Assembly: GCF_030369675.1 (NCBI RefSeq)
Contig: NZ_CP128477.1
Location: 3,862,501 to 3,926,500, forward strand
Source of the DNA: Peteryoungia algae
Lineage (GTDB): Bacteria; Pseudomonadota; Alphaproteobacteria; Rhizobiales; Rhizobiaceae
Direction of reading: 5' to 3'
Length of the DNA stretch: 64,000 bases
Shown here: in pieces, positions 26,022-36,160 of the stretch
Layout of the letters: every line of letters starts with the position of its first letter
How positions within the stretch are numbered: the stretch's first letter is position 1
Translations under genes and position numbers: made by a program
The notes under the pieces: generated by a model
Told to the model about the DNA's origin: nothing
Database searches by the model: none
The model's input: only the letters and a program-made list of their open reading frames with translations

Positions 26022-27473
26022 GTGAACATGCATGTTTCGCTGTTGATCAACGGCGTGGAGACGTCTGCCGCAGGCGGGCGGACTTTCACGCGCATCAATC
26101 CCTTTACTCAGGAAGTCGCGACCACGGCGTCCGCCGCCAGTCTGGAAGATGCGGCCGCGGCCGTCGATGCGGCCGCTGCAGCCTTCCCGGCATGGTCCAG
26201 AACCGGCCCGGGGGAGCGTCGCAAGATCCTCTTGAAGGCCGCCGACATCATGGAGTCGAAAACGGCCGAGTTCTCCGAACTCGTCATTGCCGAGACCGGC
26301 GCGACCGGCCACTGGGGTGCCTTCAATGTCATGGTCGCCGCCAGCATGCTGCGCGAGGCGGCCTCGATGACCACCCAGATTTCCGGCGAGGTCATTCCGT
26401 CGAACAAGCCGGGTTCGCTGTCGATGGGCATGCGCCAGGCCGTGGGCGTCTGCCTTGGCATCGCGCCGTGGAACGCGCCGATCATCCTCGGGACGCGCGC
26501 TGTCGCCATGCCGCTCGCCTGCGGCAACACCGTGATCCTCAAGGCCTCCGAGCAGTGCCCGGGCACCCATCGCCTGATCGCCCAGTGCCTGGTCGAGGCA
26601 GGTCTCCCGTCGGGCGCCATCAGCGTCATCACCAATGCACCTGAGGATGCAGCCAAGATCGTCGAAGCGCTGATCACCAATCCGGCGGTGAAGCGTGTCA
26701 ATTTCACCGGCTCCACCAAGGTCGGCAAGATCATCGGGGAGCTTTGCGGACGCAACCTGAAACCGGCCCTGCTGGAGCTCGGTGGCAAGGCGCCGCTGGT
26801 CATTCTCGACGACGCCGATATCGATGCCGCGGTGAATGCGGCTGCCTTCGGCGCCTTCGCGAATATGGGCCAGATCTGCATGTCGACCGAGCGCATCATC
26901 GTCGACGATAAGATCGCCGACGAGTTTGTCGCAAAGCTCGCCGCCAAGGCTTCGAAGCTCCCTGCGGGGGACCCGAAGGGCCATGTCGTACTCGGCTCTC
27001 TGATCAGCCTGGAATCGGCCAAGAAGATGGACGATCTCATCGTTGATGCCGTTTCCAAGGGCGCAAAGCTCGTAGCTGGCGGCAAGCGCGAAGGCAGCGT
27101 CGTCGAAGCGACCCTGCTCGACAACGTGACGCCAGACATGCGCATGTATCAGGAAGAGAGCTTTGGCCCCGTCAAGCCGATCATCCGTGTGAAGGATGAG
27201 GAAGAGGCAATCCGCGTCGCCAACGACACCGAATACGGCCTGTCCGGCGCGGTCTTCAGCCGCGACATCCGCCGCGCGCTGGCAGTCGCTGCGCGCATTG
27301 AGTCCGGCATATGCCACATCAACGGCCCGACCGTGTTCGACGAACCGCAAATGCCGTTCGGCGGGGTCAAGGGCAGTGGTTACGGGCGCTTCGGCGGCAA
27401 GGCGGCGATCACCGAGTTCACCGAACTGCGCTGGATCACCATCGAGGATCCGAACCAGCACTACCCGTTCTGA
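26022..27473 (+). CDS. Aromatic aldehyde dehydrogenase (vanillin / 4-hydroxybenzaldehyde dehydrogenase type)
   Basis: The 483-aa NAD(P)-dependent aldehyde dehydrogenase has the catalytic Cys286 (MGQICMS) and the general base Glu252 (LLELGGK), 34 residues apart as in the family; FTGSTKVG forms the cofactor site. The dehydrogenases next to hydroxycinnamoyl-CoA synthetase and hydratase/lyase genes oxidise vanillin or 4-hydroxybenzaldehyde to the acid. I chose GTG 26022 because AGGAGGAG ends eight bases before it; ATG 26028 is possible. A terminator follows the gene. Substrate range (vanillin against 4-hydroxybenzaldehyde) cannot be read from the sequence. Confidence 0.87.
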   Translation: MNMHVSLLINGVETSAAGGRTFTRINPFTQEVATTASAASLEDAAAAVDAAAAAFPAWSRTGPGERRKILLKAADIMESKTAEFSELVIAETGATGHWGAFNVMVAASMLREAASMTTQISGEVIPSNKPGSLSMGMRQAVGVCLGIAPWNAPIILGTRAVAMPLACGNTVILKASEQCPGTHRLIAQCLVEAGLPSGAISVITNAPEDAAKIVEALITNPAVKRVNFTGSTKVGKIIGELCGRNLKPALLELGGKAPLVILDDADIDAAVNAAAFGAFANMGQICMSTERIIVDDKIADEFVAKLAAKASKLPAGDPKGHVVLGSLISLESAKKMDDLIVDAVSKGAKLVAGGKREGSVVEATLLDNVTPDMRMYQEESFGPVKPIIRVKDEEEAIRVANDTEYGLSGAVFSRDIRRALAVAARIESGICHINGPTVFDEPQMPFGGVKGSGYGRFGGKAAITEFTELRWITIEDPNQHYPF

Positions 27474-27484
27474 TCATGAAAATC

Positions 27485-27512
27485 GAAACGACCGCTTTCG
27501 GGCGGTCGTTTC
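27485..27512 (+). terminator. Rho-independent terminator after the aldehyde dehydrogenase gene
   Basis: An 11-bp stem GAAACGACCGC / GCGGTCGTTTC with a six-base loop starts 12 bases after the stop codon. The A-rich left and T-rich right edges make it usable from either side, including for the convergent marR gene. Confidence 0.75.
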
Positions 27513-27537
27513 TGTCTGGCATGTCTGGAGGTGACGC

Positions 27538-28050
27538 TCAGTCGGACTGGGGCAGAACAGGCAAGATGTCGGAATAGATGCGCTTCAGGCTGTCGATGAA
27601 AATCTCGAGCTCTTCGGGGGAAAACCGCTCGGTAAAGCGCAATTCGTGCTGTTCCTGGATGTTGCGCGCCTGTTTCAGAACCTCGATGCCGTTCGCCGTC
27701 AGGAGAAGTTCCTGACGCCGCCTGTCGACCGATGAAGGTTTGCGCACCAGGAGGTCGCGCCCCTCCAGCCGGTTGACCAGCGCCATCATCGTGGCACGGT
27801 CCATGCTGAGCTGATTGGCGATGTCGATCTGGCTGACCTTGGGATTGGCCGCGATCAGTTCGAGCACGGCAAACTGTTTCTGGGTCAGCCCCAGATCGCC
27901 CATGGCAGCCGAATAGTCCTGGTAGATGGCGACATTGGCCATGCGCAAATGGAAGCCGAGAATTTCATTGAGGCGTCCTGTGCGCAGCGGGGAGCCGACT
28001 TCGAAAACATCGTCGTCATTCGCCGGCTTCAGGTCATTATGTCTGGTCAT
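27538..28050 (-). CDS. MarR-family regulator of hydroxycinnamate catabolism
   Basis: The 170-aa winged-helix regulator has the MarR core: LTQKQFAVLELIAANP, the recognition region IDIANQLSMDRATMMALV and the wing LVRKPSSVDRRRQELLLT. It is divergent from the CoA synthetase gene and convergent with the aldehyde dehydrogenase gene. Related MarR repressors (CouR, FerR, HcaR) are released from DNA by hydroxycinnamoyl-CoA thioesters. The same ligand logic is inferred here. I chose ATG 28050, which follows GGAAGAG; ATG 28068 lacks a ribosome site. Confidence 0.87.
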   Translation of the reverse strand: MTRHNDLKPANDDDVFEVGSPLRTGRLNEILGFHLRMANVAIYQDYSAAMGDLGLTQKQFAVLELIAANPKVSQIDIANQLSMDRATMMALVNRLEGRDLLVRKPSSVDRRRQELLLTANGIEVLKQARNIQEQHELRFTERFSPEELEIFIDSLKRIYSDILPVLPQSD

Positions 28051-28150
28051 GGCTTCTCTTCCAGTCATGCCGCATCGAATTTGCGGAACTATTCATGATC
28101 ACTTTCGACTGCAACAGTCAAATTCGGGCTTGTCAAACCAGAATCGTCAA

Positions 28151-28173
28151 AATAGTATGTGAAGCATACAATT
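28151..28173. promoter_or_regulatory. Candidate MarR operator at the CoA synthetase promoter
   Basis: Arms AATAGTATG and CATACAATT (8 of 9 pairs match) flank a five-base spacer. The element ends 16 bases before the synthetase start, close to where a repressor would block transcription or translation start. It lies in the marR/synthetase divergent region. Confidence 0.5.
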
Positions 28174-28189
28174 CGCCAAGGAGGCCCGG

Positions 28190-29770
28190 ATGGGTGGCGA
28201 TGAGGAGAACGAAATGCAGCCTGGAATTCAGTCGGCCGCAGCGGCTGTGGGGTCCGTCGGTCTGGAGACGGACGACCCCTTGATCCATCGCGCCTTGGTC
28301 AGTCCGGACCGCCCGGCCGCCTATGAGGTCGCGACCGGCCGTTCCGAGACCTACCAGTCACTGGACGACGCCGTCGCCCGCGCAGCCGGCCTGCTGGCCC
28401 AGATTGTCGGCAGCCGACCGCTCTCGCAGCGTATTGCCTTTCTCGGACGCAATTCCATCGACCAGATCGTCGCCTGCCTCGCCTGCCAGCGTGCAGGTCA
28501 GGTTTTCGTGCCGCTCAACTGGCGGCTCGGCGCAGCCGAACTTTCGCAGATCATTGCCGACTGCGATCCAGCACTTCTCATTCATGAAGCAGACTTTTCC
28601 GACGTGCTGGCGCAGATCGCCGAGCCGCTGCCGCGAGCCATTCCGGTCGAGGGCGCGCAAGGATGGGCGCGGATGGTGGCGAACGCCGAGCGCGCCGAAC
28701 CGGTGGCGCTCGACGCCGACAAACCCTGCATCATGCTTTACACATCAGGCACGACAGGCAGCCCCAAGGGTGTGGTCATCACACGGGGCAATGCCTTTGC
28801 GTCGGCGGTCAACTTCGCCCTTGTCGGTGAAGTCACCAGCCGGTCAGTGTCGCTCTGCGACCTGCCCTTCTTCCACACCATCGGGCTTGTCGCCATCGGG
28901 CGCACGGCGCTGATGATGGGCGGGCGACTGGTGATCTCTGACCGCTTCCTGCCCGACAGGACGCTTGCGGTCCTTGGTGACCCCGACCTCGGCGTCACGC
29001 ACTACTTCGCAGTGCCCCAGATGGCGTCCGCGCTGCGCAGCGCCCCCGGCTGGGATCCGACGGCACTGAAGGCGCTCCAGGCAATCTTCATCGGCGGCGC
29101 GCCGCTGTCTCCGGCCCTGATCGAAGCCTTCCTTGCAGACGGCATTCCGCTCGTGAACGGCTATGGCATGAGCGAGGCCGGTACGGCCATCCACATGCCG
29201 CTCGATCGGGATGCTGTCGCACGGCATCCCGGAAGTGTGGGCTTTCCCGCACCGCTCCTTGCCGTCCGTCTGGTCGGCGAAGACGGGCAGGATGTAAACG
29301 ACGGTGAGGTCGGTGAGATCTGGGTCAAGGGGCCCTCTGTCACGCCCGGCTACTGGAACAAGCCTGGCGAGACGGCCCGTGCATTCGTCGGTGACTGGTA
29401 CCGCACCGGCGACCTCGGGCGCCGGGGTGAGGGCGGGGTGATCCATGTGCCTGATCGCCTCAAGGACATGTATATTTCCGGTGGAGAAAACGTCTTCCCG
29501 GCGGAGATCGAGGCGGTGATCGGAGCGCATCCGAAGGTGCGCGATGTCGCAGTCGTCGGACTGCCCGATCCGAAATGGGGGGAATGCGGCGTCGCCTTCA
29601 TCGTGGCCCACGCCGGGAGCCCGTCGGCAGAAGAGATTCTCGCCCATTGTGCCGAGCGACTGGCCACCTACAAACGTCCGACCCGCATCGTCTTTCTCGA
29701 CCAGATCCCGCGAACGGCATCCGGCAAGGCGCAGAAACATATCCTGCGCCAGACCCATGCCCCAAGCTGA
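28190..29770 (+). CDS. Acyl-CoA synthetase, feruloyl/p-coumaroyl-CoA synthetase type
   Basis: The 526-aa adenylate-forming enzyme shows the AMP-binding loop YTSGTTGSPKGVVIT, the VNGYGMSEAG motif, the YRTGDLGRRG hinge region and the C-terminal lysine in PRTASGKAQK. The neighbouring hydratase/lyase and aldehyde dehydrogenase indicate that it activates a hydroxycinnamate with CoA and ATP as the first step of side-chain removal. AAGGAGG precedes ATG 28190 by five bases; ATG 28214 also has a usable AGGAG. It forms an operon with the hydratase gene 50 bases downstream. Confidence 0.87.
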   Translation: MGGDEENEMQPGIQSAAAAVGSVGLETDDPLIHRALVSPDRPAAYEVATGRSETYQSLDDAVARAAGLLAQIVGSRPLSQRIAFLGRNSIDQIVACLACQRAGQVFVPLNWRLGAAELSQIIADCDPALLIHEADFSDVLAQIAEPLPRAIPVEGAQGWARMVANAERAEPVALDADKPCIMLYTSGTTGSPKGVVITRGNAFASAVNFALVGEVTSRSVSLCDLPFFHTIGLVAIGRTALMMGGRLVISDRFLPDRTLAVLGDPDLGVTHYFAVPQMASALRSAPGWDPTALKALQAIFIGGAPLSPALIEAFLADGIPLVNGYGMSEAGTAIHMPLDRDAVARHPGSVGFPAPLLAVRLVGEDGQDVNDGEVGEIWVKGPSVTPGYWNKPGETARAFVGDWYRTGDLGRRGEGGVIHVPDRLKDMYISGGENVFPAEIEAVIGAHPKVRDVAVVGLPDPKWGECGVAFIVAHAGSPSAEEILAHCAERLATYKRPTRIVFLDQIPRTASGKAQKHILRQTHAPS

Positions 29771-29820
29771 ACACAGAAAAACGGGCACCACGTCCCAAGC
29801 AATGCCTCAAGGAGCCAGTC

Positions 29821-30648
29821 ATGACTGATACGAACACCACGCCAGATCCGGTTCTGGTCGAATTCGACAACGGCATCGCCTTCGTGACGTTGAACCGTCC
29901 GGAGAAGCGCAACGCGATGAACCCGAAGTTGAACATGCGCATGCTGGAAGTGCTGGACGAACTCGAAGCGGATGACCGCTGCGGCGTCCTCGTCCTGCGC
30001 GGCGCCGGCCAGTCCTGGTCGGCCGGCATGGACCTCAAGGAATACTTCCGTGAGAACGACGGCAAGGGCCGTGCGGCCGTTCTCAAGAGCCGCCGCCAGT
30101 CCGGCGGCTGGTGGAACCGACTGATGTATTTCGAAAAGCCGACCATCGCCATGGTCAATGGCTGGTGCTTCGGCGGGGCCTTCACGCCACTCGTCTCCTG
30201 CGACCTCGCGATCGCGGCGGATGAAGCCACCTTCGGTCTTTCCGAAATCAACTGGGGCATCCTGCCGGGCGGCAATGTCACCCGCGCCGTGGCCGAGGTC
30301 ATGAACCACCGGGATTCGCTCTACTATATCATGACCGGCGAGACATTCGGCGGCCAGAAAGCCCGCGAGATGGGTCTCGTCAACGAATCCGTACCGCTGG
30401 CCGATTTGGAAACGCGCGTCCGCACCCTGTGCGCAAGCCTGCTGGAAAAGAACCCCACCGTCCTGAAGGCGGCGAAGGACACCTTTAAGCGGGTGCGAAA
30501 CATGCCTTGGGAACAGGCCGACGATTATATCTATGCCAAGCTTGAGCAGATGCTCTTCCTCGACAAGAGCAATGGGCGCGCCGAGGGCTTGAAACAGTTC
30601 CTCGACGACAAGACCTACCGCCCCGGCCTCGGCGCCTACAAGCGCTAA
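29821..30648 (+). CDS. Hydroxycinnamoyl-CoA hydratase/lyase
   Basis: The 275-aa crotonase-fold enzyme hydrates feruloyl- or p-coumaroyl-CoA and cleaves it to the aromatic aldehyde plus acetyl-CoA. Visible features are LNRPEKRNAMN, the oxyanion-hole segment SAGMDLKEYF, NGWCFGGAFTPLVSCDLA and the catalytic Glu in LSEINWGILPGGN, which matches the well-conserved HCHL block. I chose ATG 29821 after AAGGAG; an upstream extension to 29575 overlaps the synthetase gene and is spurious. The presence of this lyase indicates the CoA-dependent non-beta-oxidative route. Confidence 0.92.
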   Translation: MTDTNTTPDPVLVEFDNGIAFVTLNRPEKRNAMNPKLNMRMLEVLDELEADDRCGVLVLRGAGQSWSAGMDLKEYFRENDGKGRAAVLKSRRQSGGWWNRLMYFEKPTIAMVNGWCFGGAFTPLVSCDLAIAADEATFGLSEINWGILPGGNVTRAVAEVMNHRDSLYYIMTGETFGGQKAREMGLVNESVPLADLETRVRTLCASLLEKNPTVLKAAKDTFKRVRNMPWEQADDYIYAKLEQMLFLDKSNGRAEGLKQFLDDKTYRPGLGAYKR

Positions 30649-30692
30649 TCGCCTGTCGGGCCCAAAGTATGGTGGCGCCTCAGGGCGTCACT

Positions 30693-30717
30693 GGAACGAT
30701 CGCCGTCCTCGCGCATT
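30693..30717 (+). promoter_or_regulatory. Weak EcfG-like promoter upstream of csbD
   Basis: GGAAC, 16 bases, CATT: three of four bases match the CGTT -10 box. It lies 107 bases before the csbD start. Because csbD-family genes are often stress induced the match is noted, but it is below the quality of the sites near 43-54 kb. Confidence 0.3.
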
Positions 30718-30823
30718 GTGGATGTAAGCGGATCGTCGAGCAGCTTGAGACGGACTTTCCCGGCACATGATGACCGGATAGCGACTTGAAATCTGCGCGG
30801 TACCGCAAACAAGGAGAACGATT

Positions 30824-31015
30824 ATGGGTTCCACATCCGACAAGATTTCCGGCAATGCAAATGAACTGGCCGGCAAGGCAAAGCAGGCCGTTGGCGACGC
30901 GACAGACAATCAGAGCCTTGAAGCCAAGGGCGCCGCACAGGAGGCCAAAGGCCACGGCCAGCAGGCCAAGGGTGAGGCAAAGGACGCGGTGAAGAACGTC
31001 GTCGACAAGGCCTGA
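30824..31015 (+). CDS. CsbD-family stress-response protein
   Basis: The 63-aa hydrophilic, lysine- and alanine-rich protein matches the CsbD family ([19 protein letters not shown]). Members are abundant small proteins induced by general stress or membrane damage; their mechanism is unknown. An AAGGAGAA ribosome site precedes the ATG and a terminator follows, so it is a single-gene unit. Confidence 0.9.
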   Translation: MGSTSDKISGNANELAGKAKQAVGDATDNQSLEAKGAAQEAKGHGQQAKGEAKDAVKNVVDKA

Positions 31016-31036
31016 CACTTCAGAGTTTGAACAATT

Positions 31037-31059
31037 GGCCCGCTCTAGGCGGGCCTTTT
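31037..31059 (+). terminator. Rho-independent terminator after csbD
   Basis: A 7-bp GGCCCGC / GCGGGCC stem with a TCTAG loop is followed by TTTT, 22 bases after the csbD stop. Confidence 0.85.
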
Positions 31060-31149
31060 GTCGTTTGAGCACTATCCCGCCCGCATGATGCAGGGTGTGC
31101 GCCCGATGCACGCGGCCGGGCCAAGCCAACGCTCTGTTGTGGCCTTGGC

Positions 31150-32886
31150 TTAACTCTCGTAGCGCGCAATCTCGTGGCCCACTTGCAGATAGCCACCAGC
31201 TTCGGCTTTGAACCGGATCCGACCGGCGCGGCTGGCCGTCACCTGGGTTTCCATCTTCATGGCTTCCATGACGGCAATCAGGTCGCCGGCCTGTACCTCG
31301 GTCCCATCCTCGACTTTGAAAGCTTGCAGCGTGCCGGAAATCGGCGCGGTGACGCTGTCGACATCCTCGGCTTTTGCCGTTGTCTGTCCGGCTGCATTCG
31401 CGCCGCCGCCGGCAAGGCTGCCTAGGCCTGAAAGCAACACGGCCGGGATGCCCAGTTCGTGGCGCTTGCCGTCGATCTCCACATGGGTGCGGATCAGGGA
31501 CGTATCCCCAAGCGGTTCAGGCCGGGGAGCGGATGCCAGCGTCTCGGCGAAATCCGTCTCGATCCAGCGCGTGTGAACGCGGAACCCCTCTTCACCGGTG
31601 AAGTCGCTGGATTCCATCGCAGCGCGGTGGAAGGGCAGAACGGTCGCCACCCCTTCGATCTTGAACTCCGCCAATGCCCGGCGTGCGCGGGCCAGCGCCT
31701 GCGCACGCGTCGTGCCTGTCACGATGAGCTTTGCCATCAGGGAATCGAAGGTTCCGGGGATCGTCGACCCGCTGACGACGCCCGTGTCCAGCCGCACGCC
31801 CGGCCCCGACGGAGGATCGAAACGGGTGATTTCCCCCGGTGTCGGCAGAAAGCCGCGGCCGGGGTCTTCGGCGTTGATGCGGAACTCGATCGAGTGACCG
31901 CGCGGGGCAGGGGTTTCCAACACATCGAGCGTCTTGCCCTCGGCGATCCGGAACTGCTCGACCACGAGGTCAATCCCGGTCGTCTCCTCGGTCACGGGGT
32001 GCTCTACCTGCAGGCGGGTATTCACTTCGAGGAAGGAGATCGTGCCATCGACGCCGAGCAGGAATTCGACAGTGCCCGCTCCTGAGTAACCAGCTGCCGC
32101 GCAGATCTTGGCGGCGGCTTCATGGATCGACTGACGCTGGCTGTCGCTCAGGAACGGCGCCGGCGCCTCTTCAACGAGCTTCTGGTTGCGCCGTTGCAGC
32201 GAGCAGTCGCGAGTACCAAGCACCAGCACATTGCCGTGCTTGTCGGCCAGAACCTGCGCCTCGATGTGGCGTGGGCGATCGAGGAACCGTTCGAGGAAAC
32301 ACTCGCCACGTCCGAAGGCGGCCTTCGCCTCGCGCACGGCGGAGTGATAGAGTTCGGCGACCTCGTCCATTTTCCAGGCGACCTTGAGGCCACGCCCGCC
32401 GCCGCCATGGGCAGCCTTGATCGCAACGGGAAGCCCGTATTCCTTCGCGAAGGCCACGACCTCTTCGGCCGTTTCGACCGGGCCTTCACTGCCGGCCACC
32501 AGCGGCGCGCCGACGGAAAGCGCAATCCGCCGCGCCTCGACCTTGTCGCCGAGCGCTTCGATCACATGCGGGTCCGGGCCGATCCAGGTGAGCCCTGCCT
32601 CCTGCACCGCACGGGCGAATTCCGCCCGCTCGGAGAGGAAGCCGTAACCTGGGTGAACGGCGTCGGCGCCGGAGCGCCGTGCGATGTCGATGAGCTTCTG
32701 GATGTCGAGATAAGTCTCCGCCGGACGGCTGCCGCCAAGACCATAGGCCTCGTCCGCCAGGGTGACGAACAGAGCGTCCATATCGGGATCGGCGTAGACG
32801 GCGACGGACTGGAGCCCGTAGTCGCGGCAGGCGCGGATGATGCGCACGGCAATCTCGCCGCGATTGGCAATCAGCACTTTCTTCAT
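31150..32886 (-). CDS. Biotin carboxylase with C-terminal biotin carrier domain, in a 5-oxoprolinase-type operon
   Basis: The 578-aa protein carboxylates biotin with ATP and bicarbonate and carries its own biotin. The biotin carboxylase domain spans about 1-450 ([27 protein letters not shown], the ATP loop [23 protein letters not shown]). The carrier domain is C-terminal with the biotinylation motif EAMKM at 541-545 (Lys544). I chose ATG 32886 after GAGGAG. No carboxyltransferase of the acyl-CoA type is nearby. Instead the gene follows the fused pxpB-pxpC gene, whose domains are homologous to the carboxyltransferase part of urea carboxylase. Together they could form a split biotin-dependent enzyme acting on 5-oxoproline or another amide; this is inference. 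Confidence 0.88.
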   Translation of the reverse strand: MKKVLIANRGEIAVRIIRACRDYGLQSVAVYADPDMDALFVTLADEAYGLGGSRPAETYLDIQKLIDIARRSGADAVHPGYGFLSERAEFARAVQEAGLTWIGPDPHVIEALGDKVEARRIALSVGAPLVAGSEGPVETAEEVVAFAKEYGLPVAIKAAHGGGGRGLKVAWKMDEVAELYHSAVREAKAAFGRGECFLERFLDRPRHIEAQVLADKHGNVLVLGTRDCSLQRRNQKLVEEAPAPFLSDSQRQSIHEAAAKICAAAGYSGAGTVEFLLGVDGTISFLEVNTRLQVEHPVTEETTGIDLVVEQFRIAEGKTLDVLETPAPRGHSIEFRINAEDPGRGFLPTPGEITRFDPPSGPGVRLDTGVVSGSTIPGTFDSLMAKLIVTGTTRAQALARARRALAEFKIEGVATVLPFHRAAMESSDFTGEEGFRVHTRWIETDFAETLASAPRPEPLGDTSLIRTHVEIDGKRHELGIPAVLLSGLGSLAGGGANAAGQTTAKAEDVDSVTAPISGTLQAFKVEDGTEVQAGDLIAVMEAMKMETQVTASRAGRIRFKAEAGGYLQVGHEIARYES

Positions 32887-32935
32887 CGGGGTCTCCTCAT
32901 GTCTCTGGTCGGCTGCCATGAGCGTCGGCACGAAG

Positions 32936-34537
32936 TCATGCCTTTGCGGGCGTGATTTCGGCGAATTGCGTGATGGGCCGGAATTGGATTTTGGCGTTCA
33001 CCGGGATCTGACCGGCGAGATCGAGATGATATTCGGCGACCGTGCCGATGACGGGATAGCCGCCGGTCAGCGGATGGTCGGCAAGAAACAGCACCGGTTG
33101 CCCGCTATGCGGCACCTGGATGGCGCCTGTGGCTGTGCCTTCGCTGGGAAGCTCCGCCTTGTCCTTGCGTTCAAGTGGTTCTGCGCCGGAAAGCCGGATT
33201 CCGACCCGGTTCGACTGGGGTGTGACATCGAAGATCTGGCGCGCCAGGGTCTCGATTCCCCGTCTGGTGAACCAGTCGCTGCGCGGCCCCATCACGACAT
33301 CGAGAATGACGACCTCGCCAGGCGCGGGACAGTCGAAAGCGGGGCTCTCGTCGAGCGACACGGGAGAGAGGCTGCGACTGGCTGGGCGGATCGCGAGCAC
33401 CGCACCCACACCGACCGGATCGGGACCGACGACGGCCAGCGTGTCCGAAGAAGCGCTACCCAGCACCGGAGCCACATCGAGACCGCCGCGAAAAGCAAGG
33501 TAGCTGCGCGCACCGCTGGGTGCAAAGCCGAGCGTGACGGTGTCGCCATTTTCCAGCGAGACGGGCTGATAGCTCTCAGCCTCGATCACGCGGCCTTTGA
33601 CGTCGCGGATGGTCAGTGGGCAGGGCGCACCGGTGAGCGCCATGAGCGTGGGGCCCGAGACTTCGAACGAAAATCCCCCAAGCGTGATTTCCAGGCAGGC
33701 GGCCTCGACTGGATTGCCGACGACCCGGTTTGCTGCCCGAAACGCGCCCTGGTCGAGCGCGCCGGCGGATGACACGCCCTGGCCAGTCTGGCCGAAGCGG
33801 CCAAGATCCTGAACCAGCGCCGGCATGGGCGCCGCCGTAACCTTGATGGTGGTCGACGCCGCATGCTTGGCCGCCGGGGTCTCGATTGCCGATGAAGCGG
33901 GCACCGCAACTGTGGACTGAGCGCGTTTGGCCAGATCGAAAAAGCGCACGCGGTAGCCCGGCTGGAAAAGTGCCGGCGGCTCACGCGTCAGATCCCACAT
34001 CTTCACCGGGGTGGTGCCGATGATTTGCCAGCCGCCAGGGCTTGCCTGCGGATAGACGCCGGAGAAGGCGCCGGCCAGCGCCACGGATCCTGCCGGGATC
34101 TTCGTGCGCGGGCTCTGCCGGCGCGGTACCTGCAATGCCGGATCGCCGCCGACGAGATAGCCGAAGCCGGGTGCAAAACCGCAGAAGGCGACCGTGAATT
34201 CGCTCGCCGTATGCCGCTCGATCACCTCTGCGACGGATAGCCCTGTCAGCTCTGCCACATCGTGCAGATCCTCGCCGTCATAGGTGACGGGGACTTCGAC
34301 CAGCATGTCGGATGGCGGAATCCTGGCCGAGAGGTCGCGATGGGCGATGGCTGCGGCAAGCGTCTCGCCGGTCAGCATCTCTGGACGGAACCGGATCATC
34401 AGCGTGCGCGCCGCCGGAACGATATCGATGATGCCTTCGACCGGATCGGCTTCCAATGAGGCAAAAAGAGCGAGCGTCTCGTCGAGATCTTTCAACTCGA
34501 CAATCAGGACGGTCAGGCTGACGGGGAGAAAGCGCAT
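32936..34537 (-). CDS. Fused 5-oxoprolinase subunits B and C (PxpB-PxpC; KipI-KipA type)
   Basis: The 533-aa protein joins a PxpB/KipI domain (about 1-215; [32 protein letters not shown]) to a PxpC/KipA domain (about 225-533; [35 protein letters not shown]). In E. coli and Bacillus these are separate proteins that with PxpA hydrolyse 5-oxoproline using ATP. The same domains form the carboxyltransferase of urea carboxylase. I chose ATG 34537, seven bases after the DUF1445 stop. The longer frame to 34612 overlaps that gene. Confidence 0.87.
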   Translation of the reverse strand: MRFLPVSLTVLIVELKDLDETLALFASLEADPVEGIIDIVPAARTLMIRFRPEMLTGETLAAAIAHRDLSARIPPSDMLVEVPVTYDGEDLHDVAELTGLSVAEVIERHTASEFTVAFCGFAPGFGYLVGGDPALQVPRRQSPRTKIPAGSVALAGAFSGVYPQASPGGWQIIGTTPVKMWDLTREPPALFQPGYRVRFFDLAKRAQSTVAVPASSAIETPAAKHAASTTIKVTAAPMPALVQDLGRFGQTGQGVSSAGALDQGAFRAANRVVGNPVEAACLEITLGGFSFEVSGPTLMALTGAPCPLTIRDVKGRVIEAESYQPVSLENGDTVTLGFAPSGARSYLAFRGGLDVAPVLGSASSDTLAVVGPDPVGVGAVLAIRPASRSLSPVSLDESPAFDCPAPGEVVILDVVMGPRSDWFTRRGIETLARQIFDVTPQSNRVGIRLSGAEPLERKDKAELPSEGTATGAIQVPHSGQPVLFLADHPLTGGYPVIGTVAEYHLDLAGQIPVNAKIQFRPITQFAEITPAKA

Positions 34538-34544
34538 CGGAGCC

Positions 34545-35351
34545 TCAGGCGTGATAGGCGGAATCGGGAATATCGGTGATGAACATGTGCCCGGGCGCAT
34601 GGGTGATGGCAAATGGGACTTTGGATGCCATCACGGCAGCCTGGGGTGTGACCCCGCAGGCCCAGAAGACAGGCACTTCACCAGCTTCGATCCGCACCGC
34701 ATCACCAAATTCGGGTTTGCCGAGATCTGCAATTCCGAGTTCTTCCGGTGCACCCACATGCACGGGAGCGCCGTGAACGGCCGGGAAGCGGCCAGATATG
34801 GTCGCTGCATCGGCGACGCGAGACGCCGGGATAGGTCGCATCGAGACGACCAGATTGCCATGCAGCCGTCCCGCCGGGCGGCAGGCACGATTGGTCAGAT
34901 ACATCGGCACGTTCGACTTGTCGGTGATATGGCGGATGTCGATGCCCGCCTCCATCATCGGTGTCTCGAAAGTGAAACTGCAGCCGATCAGGAAGCTGAC
35001 GAGATCGGGATGCTCCGCCCAGGCTGCGGTCGCATCCGTCACTTCTTCGGCAAGCACGCCGTCCCGCCAGATCCGGTAGAGCGGCACATCGCGGCGCAAG
35101 TCTGCGCCCTTGGCGAGCACGGTCGCATGCGAGCCCGGATCGGACACGTCGAGCACCGGGCAGGCTTTCGGATTGCGCTGGGCATAGAGCAGGAAGTCGA
35201 AGGCCCAGTCGCGCGGCAGCACGATCATGTTCGCCTGGGTGAAGCCCGGTGCCACGCCTGAGGTCGGCTCGACGGCACCCGCGCGATAGCGTTCACGGGC
35301 GGCGCGCGCGTCGGTCGTATCAACATGGCGCAAGGTGTCGAGATCGATCAT
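34545..35351 (-). CDS. DUF1445/UPF0317 family putative hydro-lyase (D-glutamate cyclase-like)
   Basis: The 268-aa protein belongs to the DUF1445 family (YcsI-type): [52 protein letters not shown], and [12 protein letters not shown] near the end. A related eukaryotic domain is D-glutamate cyclase, which makes 5-oxo-D-proline. That fits an operon for 5-oxoproline handling. The Bacillus ycsF-ycsG-ycsI-kipI-kipA operon has the same gene set. Whether the enzyme here forms or consumes the cyclic product is unknown. Confidence 0.85.
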   Translation of the reverse strand: MIDLDTLRHVDTTDARAARERYRAGAVEPTSGVAPGFTQANMIVLPRDWAFDFLLYAQRNPKACPVLDVSDPGSHATVLAKGADLRRDVPLYRIWRDGVLAEEVTDATAAWAEHPDLVSFLIGCSFTFETPMMEAGIDIRHITDKSNVPMYLTNRACRPAGRLHGNLVVSMRPIPASRVADAATISGRFPAVHGAPVHVGAPEELGIADLGKPEFGDAVRIEAGEVPVFWACGVTPQAAVMASKVPFAITHAPGHMFITDIPDSAYHA

Positions 35352-35373
35352 TCAAGTCTCTCCTCGGTGATGC

Positions 35374-36138
35374 TCAGCGGTTCAGGAAGGACTGCACGGT
35401 GATGCCATCCTTCTCGAAGGCCTGCCGGATTTCCCGTGCGATGGCGACGGCGCCGGGGCTGTCGCCATGGACGCAGATCGATTGCGCGTCGATCTTGATG
35501 GTCGAGCCATCGATCGCCTCGATCGTGCCCTCGTTTGCCAGCTGCAGCATGCGCCTGGCGATAAGGCCGGCATCATGCAGAACGGCACCTGCCTCGCGCC
35601 GAGACACGAGCGCGCCGGAAGGCGTGTAGGCGCGGTCTGCAAAGGCCTCGGCCACCACGGCGAGACCGGAAGATTGAGCAAGTTCCAGGATCTGCGACCC
35701 CGCGAGCCCCATCATGACGAGCTTGGGATCAACGGCCCGGATGCCGTCGATGACGGCCTGTCCCTGCTTCGCGTCATGGGCGATCCGGTTATAGAGCGCG
35801 CCATGCGGCTTGACGTATCCGACGGCAACGCCGGCTGCCGCCGCGACGCCTTTCAGGGCGCCGATCTGGTAGATGACATCGGCGGTCAGTTCCGCAGAAG
35901 TGACATCCATGTCGCGCCGGCCAAAGCCGACGCGATCGGGATAGGAGACATGCGCCCCGATCGAAACACCGCGCTCGGCGGCGGCCTTCACCGTCTTCCA
36001 GATGCCGACGGGATCGCCGGCATGGAAGCCGCAGGCGACATTGGCGCTGGAGACGATCGAGAGCATCGCTTCGTCGTCGCCCATTGCCCAGGCGCCATAG
36101 CTTTCACCGAGGTCGCTGTTCAGATCGATGGCAGTCAT
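35374..36138 (-). CDS. pxpA: 5-oxoprolinase subunit A (LamB/YcsF family)
   Basis: The 254-aa protein matches PxpA throughout: [19 protein letters not shown] at the N-terminus, [36 protein letters not shown] and REAGAVLHD. Subunit A works with the B and C subunits to open 5-oxo-L-proline to glutamate with ATP. It lies between the DUF1445 gene and the Nramp-like transporter in one minus-strand operon with short gaps (21-22 bases). Confidence 0.93.
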   Translation of the reverse strand: MTAIDLNSDLGESYGAWAMGDDEAMLSIVSSANVACGFHAGDPVGIWKTVKAAAERGVSIGAHVSYPDRVGFGRRDMDVTSAELTADVIYQIGALKGVAAAAGVAVGYVKPHGALYNRIAHDAKQGQAVIDGIRAVDPKLVMMGLAGSQILELAQSSGLAVVAEAFADRAYTPSGALVSRREAGAVLHDAGLIARRMLQLANEGTIEAIDGSTIKIDAQSICVHGDSPGAVAIAREIRQAFEKDGITVQSFLNR

Positions 36139-36160
36139 GTCGTCTTCCCTGTTGTCGTTC

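Noticed and set aside
25947..27461. 504-codon minus-strand frame opposite the aldehyde dehydrogenase
   Set aside because: Antisense shadow; the plus strand has catalytic Cys and Glu at the correct spacing.
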